Positions 1 to 7,844 of a stretch of 15,996 nucleotides of DNA are shown here, piece after piece. The stretch spans positions 1 through 15,996 of the forward strand of contig QKAA01000058.1 of the NCBI GenBank assembly GCA_003247275.1, read 5' to 3'. The stretch comes from a bacterium. GTDB lineage: Bacteria; Patescibacteriota; Microgenomatia; UBA1400; RBG-16-45-19. Positions within the stretch are counted from its first letter, which is position 1, and each line of letters begins with the position of its first letter. Made by a program: the position numbers and the translations under genes. Below the pieces are notes generated by a model. The model worked only from the letters and a program-made list of their open reading frames with translations, had not been told where the DNA came from and did no database searches.

Positions 1-34
1 AGGCAAAAATCAGCATCAAAAAGTTATTAGTCAT
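1..34 (-). CDS. Possible start of a gene running off the left edge
   Basis: An ATG at 34-32 lies one base after the TAA stop of the upstream small secreted-peptide gene and stays open to the window edge, reading MTNNFLMLIFA. The hydrophobic start would suit a signal peptide or membrane segment. A weak GGAT lies about 4 nt before the ATG, and the tight spacing would suit translational coupling. Only 11 codons are visible, so the call rests on position and could be wrong. Confidence 0.35.
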   Translation of the reverse strand, partial: MTNNFLMLIFA

Positions 35-35
35 T

Positions 36-197
36 TTATCCAGTAAACGGACAAATACCCCATTGGCTTGCGGGTCCTTCTGCATCGTCTCCGCGGACCT
101 TATCACCTTCAGCCAATGCTGGCGAGGCAACCACTGCCACCGCAAACATTAATCCAAAAAACAACAGCGATAAAACTAACATAATTGATCGTTTCAT
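36..197 (-). CDS. Small secreted peptide (53 aa precursor), function unknown
   Basis: I start this gene at the ATG at 197 because MKRSIM followed by a hydrophobic stretch is a typical signal peptide; an upstream ATG at 224 would only add nine residues in front of it. The signal peptide appears to end at ALA near residue 29, leaving a mature peptide of about 24 residues that is acidic at first and ends ASQWGICPFTG, with one cysteine. I do not recognise the family. It lies 51 nt downstream of the DUF2202 ferritin-like gene on the same strand and one base ahead of a possible further gene, so co-transcription is likely. The single cysteine could allow dimerisation or thiol modification, which is inference. 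No clear Shine-Dalgarno sequence precedes the ATG. Confidence 0.6.
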   Translation of the reverse strand: MKRSIMLVLSLLFFGLMFAVAVVASPALAEGDKVRGDDAEGPASQWGICPFTG

Positions 198-248
198 AAA
201 ACAGACTTTCAATAAAATTAACAATATTTCTACAATAACACAAATCGA

Positions 249-860
249 TCAATTGCACCGTTCAAATGCTGGCAAGTGTTTTTCGGAGGAAGCATTCATT
301 AAACTTGTAAACACGGCGGTAATATCAGGATAATCAACCACTGCAGGTATTAATGTGTCTTGGTAAAGAGCTGCATTAGCAATTTCTGCATCGACGCCTA
401 TTTGGCATGCTTCTTCTAAAGTTTTTGGTGCTGTCACTGAAATGGTATCTGCTGGAACTGATTCACCATACTTATCATAAATTGCCTCTAACGAAGCAAT
501 ATGTTGTGACTCAGCGCCGACAATCATCGAAAAAGGTCTATTACTTCCAAACGAAGCAATTACCGCTTCATACGTTGCCCTAGCCTTATACTCATCTAAA
601 ATTGCCTCATCTAAAGCCTCTTTTACCTCAGTTGGTAATGTTCCAGCCGGATATTCCATTCCATCAACCAACAAACAATCATCAGCCAAGCAATTTTCTC
701 GCGTCACTGACTGATTTTGATTCATTTGCCCCTTACCGTTTCCTCCAGTTTGATCGTCAAAAGTCATTGAAGAAGGTTGGTTTGCCAATCGGAATCCAAC
801 TAACCCGCCTATCAACAAAGTTGTGGCTCCAACAAGAACTAATTTTGATCCCATAGCCAT
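249..860 (-). CDS. Membrane-anchored DUF2202 ferritin-like protein
   Basis: The protein has 203 residues. An uncleaved signal anchor spans roughly residues 7-24, then a Gly/Asn/Gln-rich linker to about 55. From about 78 to the end is a ferritin-like helical domain of the DUF2202 type: E90 in DEYKA, ExxH at E117-H120 (ESQH), E159 in DAEIAN, and the C-terminal SSEKHLPAF, which matches the family's S-x-x-HLxAF signature. These residues are spaced as in a carboxylate-bridged di-iron site, but activity is not established. Cysteines lie at 57, 62, 152 and 202. The ATG at 860 has a strong AAAGGAG at 869-875, 8 nt upstream, supporting this start. The gene probably has its own promoter and reads on into the small secreted-peptide gene. 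A role in metal binding or oxidant defence outside the membrane is inferred from the fold. Confidence 0.82.
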   Translation of the reverse strand: MAMGSKLVLVGATTLLIGGLVGFRLANQPSSMTFDDQTGGNGKGQMNQNQSVTRENCLADDCLLVDGMEYPAGTLPTEVKEALDEAILDEYKARATYEAVIASFGSNRPFSMIVGAESQHIASLEAIYDKYGESVPADTISVTAPKTLEEACQIGVDAEIANAALYQDTLIPAVVDYPDITAVFTSLMNASSEKHLPAFERCN

Positions 861-917
861 ACAATAATCTCCTTTAATAAGGTAATTTCTATAATGCTAA
901 AGTTTAACTACTAACAA

Positions 918-923
918 TTATAT
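918..923 (-). promoter_or_regulatory. Probable -10 element of the DUF2202 gene
   Basis: TATAAT reads on the minus strand inside the 93-nt gap. It would give a leader of roughly 50 nt ending in the AAAGGAG Shine-Dalgarno site. No good -35 hexamer is visible 16-18 nt upstream. Confidence 0.35.
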
Positions 924-953
924 AGGAGTTACTTAAAAAGAAATAGCAAAAAA

Positions 954-2165
954 TTAATCTGGACAATCCTCACCAGCATGAACACAAGCATAAACACACG
1001 AGGGGCACGAACGATAATCAGCGCTTCGATGACAAGCTTTATTCGGATCATCAGGATTTTCGTTTATTGATCCCGCCGAACCACAAACGCAATAACCTGT
1101 ATACGATAAGTGCCCATTAGTCACTCCACCCTCTTTGCAGTCTTTCTGAACGCAACCAGTTCCAGAATTGGCTATAAAAACATAACCCGGTTTGCAGCGT
1201 TCATCATAAACAACTGGTTCTGGTCCCTCATCAACAGGTTGGGATTCATCATCTTCCGAATCACTCGTTGGTTTTGGTGTCGGAGTTATTTGCGATTCTT
1301 TGATTTGTTCCTGAATTAACGCTTCCATTTTTTCATGCCAGTTGTTCTTAAAATCGTCAGCATCGTTATTAATACTCTCCCTAATTCTTTCTAGCAGCCG
1401 ATCTCTAAATGCATCCCAATCAAAATCAGGGTCATCCCGTAGTTGTGAAAGCTCGTCTCCATACAACACATTCACAATATTTTCCCAGCCAGTTTCCCCC
1501 GATAACAATGTTCTGATAATGTCCGGATGAAACAATCGTTGGATTTCATCGGACACTTGATCATTCACCACATTCTTTATGTGACCCAAGCTGGTTGAGA
1601 CAAGTTCATTGCCCAGTAACTTAATAATTTGTGCCGGGTTTATCCGATCTGCTGACCGACGCAACCGATCAGCTGTCGCCTCACAGCTGTCAGCCAACGC
1701 CTCCAAATCAGCTACCTGCGCCAAATGTTCTTCCCGCGTAATTGATCCATGAACTAAATCAGCCGCCAAATCACGCCGCAATTGTCGAATTTCTGCCGCT
1801 TGTTTATCCAATGTATCCGCCTCACTTCGATACATCTGTCTCAATTCATCCATCAGCTTATTCTGCTCCTCGATTTTTCCAGTTAGCTTATTAATCCGCT
1901 GTGCCTTATTAAAAAATGCACCAAAACGAGGATTTTTCCCCAAATTCATACTAATTAAATCACCCGCAATTGGTCCCAAAGTTGGACCCAAAAATCGAGT
2001 TGCTTTATAGGGTAAATTAACCACAAATCGAGTCTTATGACCGATAAATCTCACAAATTTTCGTATTGAAATTTTCGCGTAGGCTTGAGAAGGGAATAGA
2101 AATGGAGAAAATCCTAAACTAAAAATAAGCAATAAGCTAACTATTTTTTGTTGTTTTGATTTCAT
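954..2165 (-). CDS. Secreted protein with coiled-coil body and cysteine-rich tail
   Basis: The 403-aa product starts with a signal peptide (charged start, hydrophobic core, AYA near residue 30). A basic stretch at about 31-60 is followed by a Gly/Pro region, then a long charged helical segment at about 85-180 with heptad-like spacing (KLTGKIEEQNKLMDELRQMY), and a second helical region to about 290. A Thr/Pro/Ser/Glu-rich linker (TPTPKPTSDSEDDESQP) leads to a tail of about 80 residues with ten cysteines, an even number compatible with five disulfides, weakly EGF-like in spacing (GYCVCG, SCPSCVYAC). I do not recognise the family. It follows the upstream gene by 7 nt, with a weak GAGAG before the ATG, so translational coupling is likely. 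A structural or envelope-associated role is possible. Disulfide formation would fit with the DipZ homologue nearby, which is inference. Confidence 0.8.
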   Translation of the reverse strand: MKSKQQKIVSLLLIFSLGFSPFLFPSQAYAKISIRKFVRFIGHKTRFVVNLPYKATRFLGPTLGPIAGDLISMNLGKNPRFGAFFNKAQRINKLTGKIEEQNKLMDELRQMYRSEADTLDKQAAEIRQLRRDLAADLVHGSITREEHLAQVADLEALADSCEATADRLRRSADRINPAQIIKLLGNELVSTSLGHIKNVVNDQVSDEIQRLFHPDIIRTLLSGETGWENIVNVLYGDELSQLRDDPDFDWDAFRDRLLERIRESINNDADDFKNNWHEKMEALIQEQIKESQITPTPKPTSDSEDDESQPVDEGPEPVVYDERCKPGYVFIANSGTGCVQKDCKEGGVTNGHLSYTGYCVCGSAGSINENPDDPNKACHRSADYRSCPSCVYACVHAGEDCPD

Positions 2166-2172
2166 TAATCTC

Positions 2173-3132
2173 TCAATTCATAAACGTAAATGATTTCAAA
2201 CTTTGTATTAGTTGATCAGTCAAAGACTCGTCCAGCACAAAACAAACCAGAGCTACAGGGGAGTGGTTATCCTGCTTTAACAAAAACACCACGTTATCAC
2301 CGTAACCCAAAGAATTATCAGTTTGATGATCAATCACTTGAGTTTTTGTAATCGAAAAAGCATCCTTTTCCCAAACCATCTCACCGTTTTCCAATTGCAT
2401 ATCTTCAGTTGAAGCAAGCCCCACAAAATCACATTTAGCCGCTTTTTCTGGCATCTCTCCACCAGTAAACAGATAATCAGTGTCGTAATTTGATAGCACT
2501 CCGCTCCTCAAATACCAGCCATCAGGATAATAAACAGAAAAACCTAAATCAGAATTAGCGTAATATTGTCCCTCATTTTCAGCTGTCTCAGTTTGTGTGA
2601 CTTCCTCCTCAGCCTTTTTCTCTTCTATCACTTTATTTGTCGCCGCTTCATCCAACTCCAACGTCTGCAAATAGGTTAAATAGCCGTCTTCAAAAATTGC
2701 CACCCAAGTTCCACCCGAATATGTTTCCACTCCATCACCACTAAAACCCTCTAAATCAATCAAAGTTCCTTTTCCTCCCAAATCTTCTAAATCACCTATA
2801 CTGGTCCACAAATCAAATTCCCACGGTAGCAACTCACTTGAAACTATTTCTTCATCACTCTCAATTTTAGCAGTGTCCACTAAACTTCCCGCCAAAAATG
2901 TCATCTTTTGTTTTGTTTGATTAAAATACCAGGTTTCTTGCCGAGCAAGCTGTCCCTCACCAAAAGATGATTGCTGGGGCACATAGGTCAAAACGAATTG
3001 ATCAGGATTGCCAAACAACTCTACAATTTCTTGCTGAGCCTCTGATAACTCCGCCTGTTGACTACGAAAAAAAACCCACCCCAACACCAGTAACGCGATA
3101 ACGAGCAGTGTTCCAAACCCAAATCGTTTCAT
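2173..3132 (-). CDS. Anchored extracytoplasmic protein with PsbP-like C-terminal domain
   Basis: The 319-aa protein has a hydrophobic N-terminal segment at residues 5-23 without a lipobox cysteine, so it is probably a signal anchor. Two globular parts follow. Residues about 33-170 form a beta-rich domain beginning EIVELFGNPDQFVL and ending in TWVAIFEDGYLTYLQTL. After a Glu/Thr-rich hinge (EEKKAEEEVTQTE), residues about 190-319 begin with SDLGFSVYYPDGWYL, the kind of opening seen in PsbP-like domains of secreted bacterial proteins. Two cysteines (in KCDF and LVCF) could pair. No catalytic motif is evident. It has its own promoter at 3144-3172 and is followed after 7 nt by the cysteine-rich gene, so the two are probably one transcript. 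The exact function is unknown. Confidence 0.78.
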   Translation of the reverse strand: MKRFGFGTLLVIALLVLGWVFFRSQQAELSEAQQEIVELFGNPDQFVLTYVPQQSSFGEGQLARQETWYFNQTKQKMTFLAGSLVDTAKIESDEEIVSSELLPWEFDLWTSIGDLEDLGGKGTLIDLEGFSGDGVETYSGGTWVAIFEDGYLTYLQTLELDEAATNKVIEEKKAEEEVTQTETAENEGQYYANSDLGFSVYYPDGWYLRSGVLSNYDTDYLFTGGEMPEKAAKCDFVGLASTEDMQLENGEMVWEKDAFSITKTQVIDHQTDNSLGYGDNVVFLLKQDNHSPVALVCFVLDESLTDQLIQSLKSFTFMN

Positions 3133-3143
3133 TCCTATCTTAA

Positions 3144-3172
3144 AGAATACTAAAAAATGCGTATCCGGTCAA
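3144..3172 (-). promoter_or_regulatory. Sigma70-type promoter for the 2173-3132 gene
   Basis: On the minus strand TTGACC (3172-3167) and TATTCT (3149-3144) are separated by exactly 17 nt. This is the best two-box promoter I found in the window. The -10 box ends 11 nt before the ATG, so the predicted leader is only about 4-5 nt, too short for a usable Shine-Dalgarno site. The promoter abuts the stop of the methyltransferase gene. Confidence 0.6.
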
Positions 3173-3649
3173 TTATTTTTTTACATAAAGATAGACATCT
3201 TCTTTGCAATCTGCAATCTGCCAATAAGGAAACTTCCAATAATTAGATACCACTTTGGCTCCAACTGGTAACTCTGACAGCAGTTTTTGTTCAAACAAAC
3301 TCATCACCGTCTTAAATTGATACAAACAGACTTTTGAATAAGGTTTGTACCAGTGTTGCCTCATATCGCCTCGATAAATCTGAGCTCTCTTTTCTAAATC
3401 AGCATACCGAATTGCTCTCCGTGACAACTCAACTAACTTTAAATCTCGCTCAATCCCAAAAGATCTAGCTCCCAGCATCGCCATCGCCATCACTACTCGG
3501 CCATCACCCGAACCGATATCAATGCAGGTATCACTGGGAGTAATGTCTAATAATTCCAGCATCCAAGTCAGTCTGTCATCTTCACTTGGTTCAAACCAGG
3601 CTCCTTCTTTAAATCTATTAAAGCCAACTAAAAACGATAAAGGATACAT
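3173..3649 (-). CDS. FAM173-like class I SAM-dependent methyltransferase
   Basis: The 158-aa protein carries a clear SAM-binding motif I, DIGSGDGR at residues 44-51, and the acidic residue closing strand 2, E67 in FGIERD. The order of elements recalls bacterial relatives of FAM173/ATPSCKMT lysine methyltransferases: a short N-terminal segment ending in EPSEDDRLTWML, motif I, then a VCLYQFKTVMSLFEQKL segment and a GAKVVSNYWKFPYW strand. The YQF position stands where other families have an NPPY-type catalytic loop. The N-terminal membrane segment of the eukaryotic proteins is absent apart from a mild MYPLSFLVGF. The substrate is unknown. The gene is divergent from dipZ; no Shine-Dalgarno lies before the ATG. 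Confidence is high for the methyltransferase fold and moderate for the subfamily. Confidence 0.8.
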   Translation of the reverse strand: MYPLSFLVGFNRFKEGAWFEPSEDDRLTWMLELLDITPSDTCIDIGSGDGRVVMAMAMLGARSFGIERDLKLVELSRRAIRYADLEKRAQIYRGDMRQHWYKPYSKVCLYQFKTVMSLFEQKLLSELPVGAKVVSNYWKFPYWQIADCKEDVYLYVKK

Positions 3650-3725
3650 AGTAGCTTTATCTTACAAAAAAACCTCACCACGGTACGAGTCAATCAACAA
3701 ATTACGACACTTACTATTAATTTAG

Positions 3726-3731
3726 TATAAA
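3726..3731 (+). promoter_or_regulatory. Possible -10 element of dipZ
   Basis: TATAAA matches the -10 consensus in five of six positions, with only a weak TTACGA 18 nt upstream. It would give a leader of about 44 nt. The leader contains ACTAC and GTAGT, which can pair as a 5-bp stem. Confidence 0.35.
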
Positions 3732-3781
3732 AAATGATAAACTACCACTGAATATATAGTAGTAAATAATCAGAGCCAATC

Positions 3782-5482
3782 ATGATTATTTTGATTCTCT
3801 TTGCATTTATAGCGGGGATCGTTACTATTTTATCTCCCTGCATTTTGCCTGTATTACCCATTATTCTTGCCGGCTCTGCCACTGGCGGAAAAAGAAAACC
3901 ACTCGGCATTGTCACCGGTTTTGTCGCCAGTTTTACCTTCTTCACCCTCTTTCTTTCTTCTCTGGTAAATATTTTTGGCATTTCTGCCAATTTCCTCAGA
4001 TTATTTTCCATCATTATCATTACTCTTTTTGGTATCAGTCTCTTAATTCCAAAACTGCAACAATTGTTTGAAAAACTGGTTAGTTTTACCAATCAACTAT
4101 CACCCAAACGTAGTTCCAACGGATTTAAAGGGGGTTTATTAATTGGTTTATCTCTTGGGTTAATTTGGACCCCATGCGTCGGACCGATTCTTGCCTCGGT
4201 TATCTCTCTTGCTCTTTCTGGTTCAGTTTCTCAATCAGCCTTCTTTATCACCCTAGCGTATTCTCTTGGCACCGCCATTCCTATGCTTATCATTACGTAT
4301 GCTGGGCAACGTCTTCTTCAAAAACTCCCCATTCTTGTAAAACATACGGCCCAAATCCAACAAGTATTTGGTCTCATTATGGTCATCATGGGAATGAGTC
4401 TATGGCTAAATTTGGATCGTAAATTTCAAACGTGGGTCTTAACTACTTTTCCCAATTACGGTACCAACCTCACTGCCATTGAAAACAACCAACTTATTCA
4501 AAATCAATTACAACAATTGTGGGATGATTCATCCCCAAAGGAGGCAAACGATATGCAATTTTCTCCTCTCAATTCAGCCAATTATAAACAAGCGCCTGAT
4601 ATTTCCGGCGGCACCAATTGGCTCAACTCCGAGCCGTTAACCATAAATGACTTAAAAGGCAAAGTTGTTCTTATTGATTTTTGGACCTACCCCTGTATCA
4701 ACTGTATTCGCACCCTACCTTACGTTACCAATTGGTATGAGACATATAAAAACCAAGATTTTGTCATTATTGGCGTTCATTCACCCGAATTTGAATTCGA
4801 AAAAGATACCAACAACGTTAAAAATGCCATGGCAGATTTAGGTATTAATTATCCCGTAGTCCAAGACAACAGCTTTACCATTTGGCGAGCCTACGACAAC
4901 CACTATTGGCCGGCCCACTATTTAATCGATAAAGAGGGTAGAATTCGCTACACCCACTTTGGAGAAGGGAAATACGAAGAAACAGAAAACCAAATTCGTG
5001 AACTTTTGGGAGAAGCCCCGCTTGAACAAAGCTCCCTTTCTCAACCTGAATCAATCCAATACACCACCAATCAAACTCCAGAAACATACCTTGGCTATGG
5101 TCGAGCGAGCGCTTACGCCAATACATCTTTCAAAAATAATCAAGTCAGCACCTACTCTTTCACCCCACCCTTAGCCATTCATCAAGTTGGCCTAACTGGT
5201 CAGTGGAAAGTCGAGAGCGAAAGCATTACAGCAGTATCGGCCTCAGCCTCACTCGATCTAAGATATCGATCTCAAAACGTGTATCTGGTTATGTCCCATA
5301 CCGACGAGGTAACTGATCCAAAAGTGTCAATTACCCTCGATGATCAATTTCTTCGCCAAATTAACATCGATAAATCTCAAAAATACGACATTGTTAAAGC
5401 TACCGGAGATAACAAAGATCATTTACTTCACCTCGAATTTGATCCAGGCGTCATGGCTTTCGCCTTCACTTTTGGTCAGTAA
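3782..5482 (+). CDS. dipZ: DipZ-type thiol-disulfide redox protein: CcdA, thioredoxin and beta domains
   Basis: The 566-aa protein fuses three parts. Residues 1-210 form a six-helix CcdA/DsbD-type membrane domain with the paired cysteines C20 (LSPCILPVLP) and C132 (WTPCVGPILA), which relay electrons across the membrane. After a linker, residues about 270-410 form a thioredoxin-like domain with C305 and C308 in FWTYPCINCIR, followed by IIGVHSPEFEFEK and YWPAHYLIDKEGRIRYTHFGEG, which resemble mycobacterial DipZ closely. Residues about 425-566, starting TPETYLGYGRA and ending AFTFGQ, match the beta-sandwich tail of DipZ. The thioredoxin and tail should face outward. In related proteins the membrane domain moves reducing power from cytoplasmic thioredoxin to exported targets. 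All four key cysteines are present. The ATG at 3782 begins the first helix; only a weak AGAG precedes it. No cytochrome c gene is visible, so the targets are more likely other exported cysteine proteins. Confidence 0.93.
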   Translation: MIILILFAFIAGIVTILSPCILPVLPIILAGSATGGKRKPLGIVTGFVASFTFFTLFLSSLVNIFGISANFLRLFSIIIITLFGISLLIPKLQQLFEKLVSFTNQLSPKRSSNGFKGGLLIGLSLGLIWTPCVGPILASVISLALSGSVSQSAFFITLAYSLGTAIPMLIITYAGQRLLQKLPILVKHTAQIQQVFGLIMVIMGMSLWLNLDRKFQTWVLTTFPNYGTNLTAIENNQLIQNQLQQLWDDSSPKEANDMQFSPLNSANYKQAPDISGGTNWLNSEPLTINDLKGKVVLIDFWTYPCINCIRTLPYVTNWYETYKNQDFVIIGVHSPEFEFEKDTNNVKNAMADLGINYPVVQDNSFTIWRAYDNHYWPAHYLIDKEGRIRYTHFGEGKYEETENQIRELLGEAPLEQSSLSQPESIQYTTNQTPETYLGYGRASAYANTSFKNNQVSTYSFTPPLAIHQVGLTGQWKVESESITAVSASASLDLRYRSQNVYLVMSHTDEVTDPKVSITLDDQFLRQINIDKSQKYDIVKATGDNKDHLLHLEFDPGVMAFAFTFGQ

Positions 5483-5487
5483 CAAAA

Positions 5488-6231
5488 TTAATGGGAATGG
5501 GGGATTGCTGAAAGAGCGGCATACATCAGTAAACTGCCCAACAAAAAAACCATAATAGCAGTTGTCTTTTTCATGCCCCGATGTGCTTCGGGCAAGAAAT
5601 CACTCGCCCCCAAATACAAAAACATACCTGCCGCTATCGCTAGTAGTTTGCCTGAAAAAACATCACTTGGAATCAAAAAATAAATAACCAACACGCCTAA
5701 TAAACTACTTAAAGCTGACAAAAAATTAACCAAAAATACTTTTTGTTTGGAATAACCCGATTTCAACATGATGCCGAAATCGCCAATTTCGTGAGGTACT
5801 TCGTGTAAAAAGGTAGAAATTGCCGTGATCACACCCAAGCCCGGATTAATTAAGTACGTTGCTGTGATTGCTACCCCATCAATAAAGTTATGAATCGTAT
5901 CTCCAGCAATCAGTAACGGCAACGATTTTCCATGATGCTCATCAGGGGCGTCGCAATCATGATGATGCAAATCAAAAAACAGTGTTTCAAACACATACGA
6001 AAATACAAATGCCACCAGTGCCAATAAAAATGCCGGTTCTCCCACCATATCCAAAGCCTCTGGCATCATCCCTAAAAAAGCTGTCGTCAGTAGAACTCCA
6101 GCTGCAAAGGGGACAGAGTAAGTAGTTAAAATTTTATTCCACCGCTTAACTGTCAATAAAACCACCCCACCAACCAAGGCTACTAAACTTCCCAAAGTCG
6201 TTAATAATAAAATGGCGGTTAAATCATTCAT
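5488..6231 (-). CDS. ZIP family divalent metal transporter
   Basis: The 247-aa integral membrane protein has about eight hydrophobic helices. The ZIP signature residues are present: HNFIDG in TM4 and HEVPHEIGDF in TM5, which form the metal site, and a histidine-rich loop HHHDCDAPDEHH between TM3 and TM4. The family imports zinc, iron or manganese; the sequence does not decide which. I start the gene at the ATG at 6231 because AGAAGGA lies about 9 nt upstream and the first helix follows at once. The longer reading from 6300 would begin upstream of the probable -10 box at 6283-6288. It is convergent with dipZ with 5 nt between stops, leaving no room for a terminator. Confidence 0.92.
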   Translation of the reverse strand: MNDLTAILLLTTLGSLVALVGGVVLLTVKRWNKILTTYSVPFAAGVLLTTAFLGMMPEALDMVGEPAFLLALVAFVFSYVFETLFFDLHHHDCDAPDEHHGKSLPLLIAGDTIHNFIDGVAITATYLINPGLGVITAISTFLHEVPHEIGDFGIMLKSGYSKQKVFLVNFLSALSSLLGVLVIYFLIPSDVFSGKLLAIAAGMFLYLGASDFLPEAHRGMKKTTAIMVFLLGSLLMYAALSAIPHSH

Positions 6232-6282
6232 CAAAAAGAAATCCTTCTGTAATTCCACGATATCTTTAACTTGTTCGCCCTT

Positions 6283-6288
6283 ATTATA
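6283..6288 (-). promoter_or_regulatory. Probable -10 element of the ZIP transporter gene
   Basis: TATAAT on the minus strand would start transcription near 6276, giving a leader of about 45 nt that contains the AGAAGGA ribosome site. No clear -35 box is seen. The position argues against translation starting at 6300. Confidence 0.45.
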
Positions 6289-6349
6289 TCTGAAAATCAA
6301 AAAAATTATCCCAGTCAGAACTATTGTGATAATTTAACCAATAAAAAAT

Positions 6350-7549
6350 ATGCCTTTCAGCTACAATACCCCTATGCAATTTGATCCCACTCCCGACCAA
6401 CGCCAAGCTCTTCAATCCATTGTTTCTTGGTGGCAACACCCAGAGCATCCATATCTCACCCTTGGTGGTTACGCTGGCACGGGCAAAACTAGTCTCATGT
6501 CAGTCCTTCGTCAGATTTTTTTCAAACTCAATCCCAAGTTAACTATCGCCTTTTGTGCCTATACCGGTAAAGCCACTCGCGTCCTTGAAACCACCTTAAA
6601 AGCCCATCAAGCTCGAAGACCCAAAGATTCAGTCAGCACCATCCATTCACTGATTTATGCTCCCGTCGTTAACAAACAGGGCAACATTATTAGTTGGAAT
6701 CGAAAAAGTGCTCTCAAAGCGGATCTGATCATCGTTGATGAGGCCAGCATGATTGATCGTGATATTTGGGAAGACTTAATGAGTTTTGGTTTACCCATTT
6801 TAGCCGTCGGCGATCACGGTCAACTGCCTCCTATCAAACCGGGCTTTTCCCTCATGGCAAAACCAGACATCAAACTAGAAACGATCCATCGCCAAGCTGC
6901 TGGCAACCCGATTATCAAGCTTTCCCTTATTGCCAGGGAAACTGGTCAAATTCCCATCGGCATTCATGGCAGTGGCATCAAAAAACTCAACCGGTATGAT
7001 TCTGAAACCGGTTCGGAAATTGAGCAAATCATGCAATCAAATCGAAAAGATTTACTCATTTTAACTGGCTATAACTTAAGTCGCGTCAAACTCAATCAGC
7101 AGATGCGCCTGTATTATGGCTTTGAATCAGAAGAACCTCAAAGTGGCGATCGAGTCATTTGTTTAAGAAACGATTGGGAGAAAGGAATTTATAACGGCAT
7201 GACCGGTATTATTAAACGCATTAAAGCCACTGAAGATGACTTTGAAGCAGAAAAAACATATGAAGCTGATATCGACATGGATGATGGTAGTGCTGCTTAT
7301 AGTGGCAATCTGTTAGCCAAACAATTTAATAATCCCACCTCTTTTGCCGCTGAAACCAAACGTAAAGACAACATCGATTTATTCGACTTTGGTTATGCTT
7401 TAACTGTTCATAAAGCTCAAGGTAGCCAAGCTCCCAAAGTTTTACTTTTTGAAGAACGCAATAAACATATGACCGATGAAATGTGGCGCCGCTGGCTCTA
7501 TACCGGCATCACTCGCGCCGAAGAAGAGTTGGTTATTATCGGGACTTAA
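6350..7549 (+). CDS. RecD/Dda-like SF1 DNA helicase
   Basis: The 399-aa protein has the full set of superfamily 1B helicase motifs: a Q-motif-like PDQRQAL at 15-21, Walker A GGYAGTGKTSL at 39-49 with K46, Walker B IIVDEASM at 127-134, motif III GDHGQLPP at 154-161, a VHKAQGSQ motif V at 353-360, and YTGITRA with the arginine of motif VI at R389. The compact single-chain layout resembles phage T4 Dda and stand-alone RecD-like helicases, which move 5' to 3' on single-stranded DNA. No nuclease domain and no RecB/RecC partners are visible. An extended -10, TGATAATTT (327-335 after 6000), lies just upstream. A second in-frame ATG at 6374 could be the true start because the residues before it are not conserved in character. 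The stop overlaps the stop of the convergent small gene by 4 nt. Confidence 0.92.
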   Translation: MPFSYNTPMQFDPTPDQRQALQSIVSWWQHPEHPYLTLGGYAGTGKTSLMSVLRQIFFKLNPKLTIAFCAYTGKATRVLETTLKAHQARRPKDSVSTIHSLIYAPVVNKQGNIISWNRKSALKADLIIVDEASMIDRDIWEDLMSFGLPILAVGDHGQLPPIKPGFSLMAKPDIKLETIHRQAAGNPIIKLSLIARETGQIPIGIHGSGIKKLNRYDSETGSEIEQIMQSNRKDLLILTGYNLSRVKLNQQMRLYYGFESEEPQSGDRVICLRNDWEKGIYNGMTGIIKRIKATEDDFEAEKTYEADIDMDDGSAAYSGNLLAKQFNNPTSFAAETKRKDNIDLFDFGYALTVHKAQGSQAPKVLLFEERNKHMTDEMWRRWLYTGITRAEEELVIIGT

Positions 7550-7761
7550 TTGCCTAAATTTTTTTCAATTTCCGTCTGATAGTTTTCAGTTGTTTGGTTG
7601 TATTTCTCTATTTGATTTTGCGTTTTATCTAACTCTTGATAAATTCCTTGTTGAGTTGGTGACAAAGGAGAAGGAGCAAACACACTTTTAATTTGATCCA
7701 TTTGAAACCAAACTAATAAACCAACAATCAACACAGAAATTAATAAAAATAATAGTCGCAC
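7546..7761 (-). CDS. Small membrane-anchored coiled-coil protein
   Basis: The 71-aa product has one N-terminal membrane helix (residues 2-19) and a helical, glutamine- and glutamate-rich C-terminal part (QQGIYQELDKTQNQIEKYNQ) likely to form a short coiled coil. Topology suggests a single-pass protein with the coiled coil outside. I do not recognise it. It starts with GTG; AAGGAG lies 9 nt upstream, a strong ribosome site that supports the gene being real. It follows the methyltransferase-like gene by 64 nt on the same strand and is convergent with the helicase, the two stops sharing TTAA. Confidence 0.65.
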   Translation of the reverse strand: MRLLFLLISVLIVGLLVWFQMDQIKSVFAPSPLSPTQQGIYQELDKTQNQIEKYNQTTENYQTEIEKNLGN

Positions 7762-7818
7762 ATATATTTACTCCTTATTACTATGTAATAAAGATGAATC
7801 GCGGATCAAAATCCAAGC

Positions 7819-7844
7819 ACTCACTTTAAATTCGACGAGTGAGT
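7819..7844 (-). terminator. Hairpin across the stop of the 7826-8365 gene
   Basis: ACTCACT and AGTGAGT form a perfect 7-bp stem with a 12-nt loop, spanning the stop codon. On the minus strand it is followed by GCTTGGATTTTG, so the uridine tract is poor. It may be a weak terminator or a 3' stabilising hairpin. Confidence 0.3.

Noticed and set aside
592..620. Short direct repeat CTCATCTAAA in the DUF2202 gene
   Set aside because: It encodes the similar helical words ALDEA and ILDEY in the ferritin-like domain and is explained by coding sequence.
602..856. Plus-strand open frame opposite the DUF2202 gene
   Set aside because: It is a shadow of a convincing ferritin-like gene on the other strand.
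3742..4092. Minus-strand open frame of 116 codons opposite dipZ
   Set aside because: It is antisense to the conserved CcdA domain, has no ribosome site and its translation is basic and without recognisable structure.
6232..6300. N-terminal extension of the ZIP transporter
   Set aside because: The probable -10 box at 6283-6288 lies inside it, and a Shine-Dalgarno site precedes the ATG at 6231.
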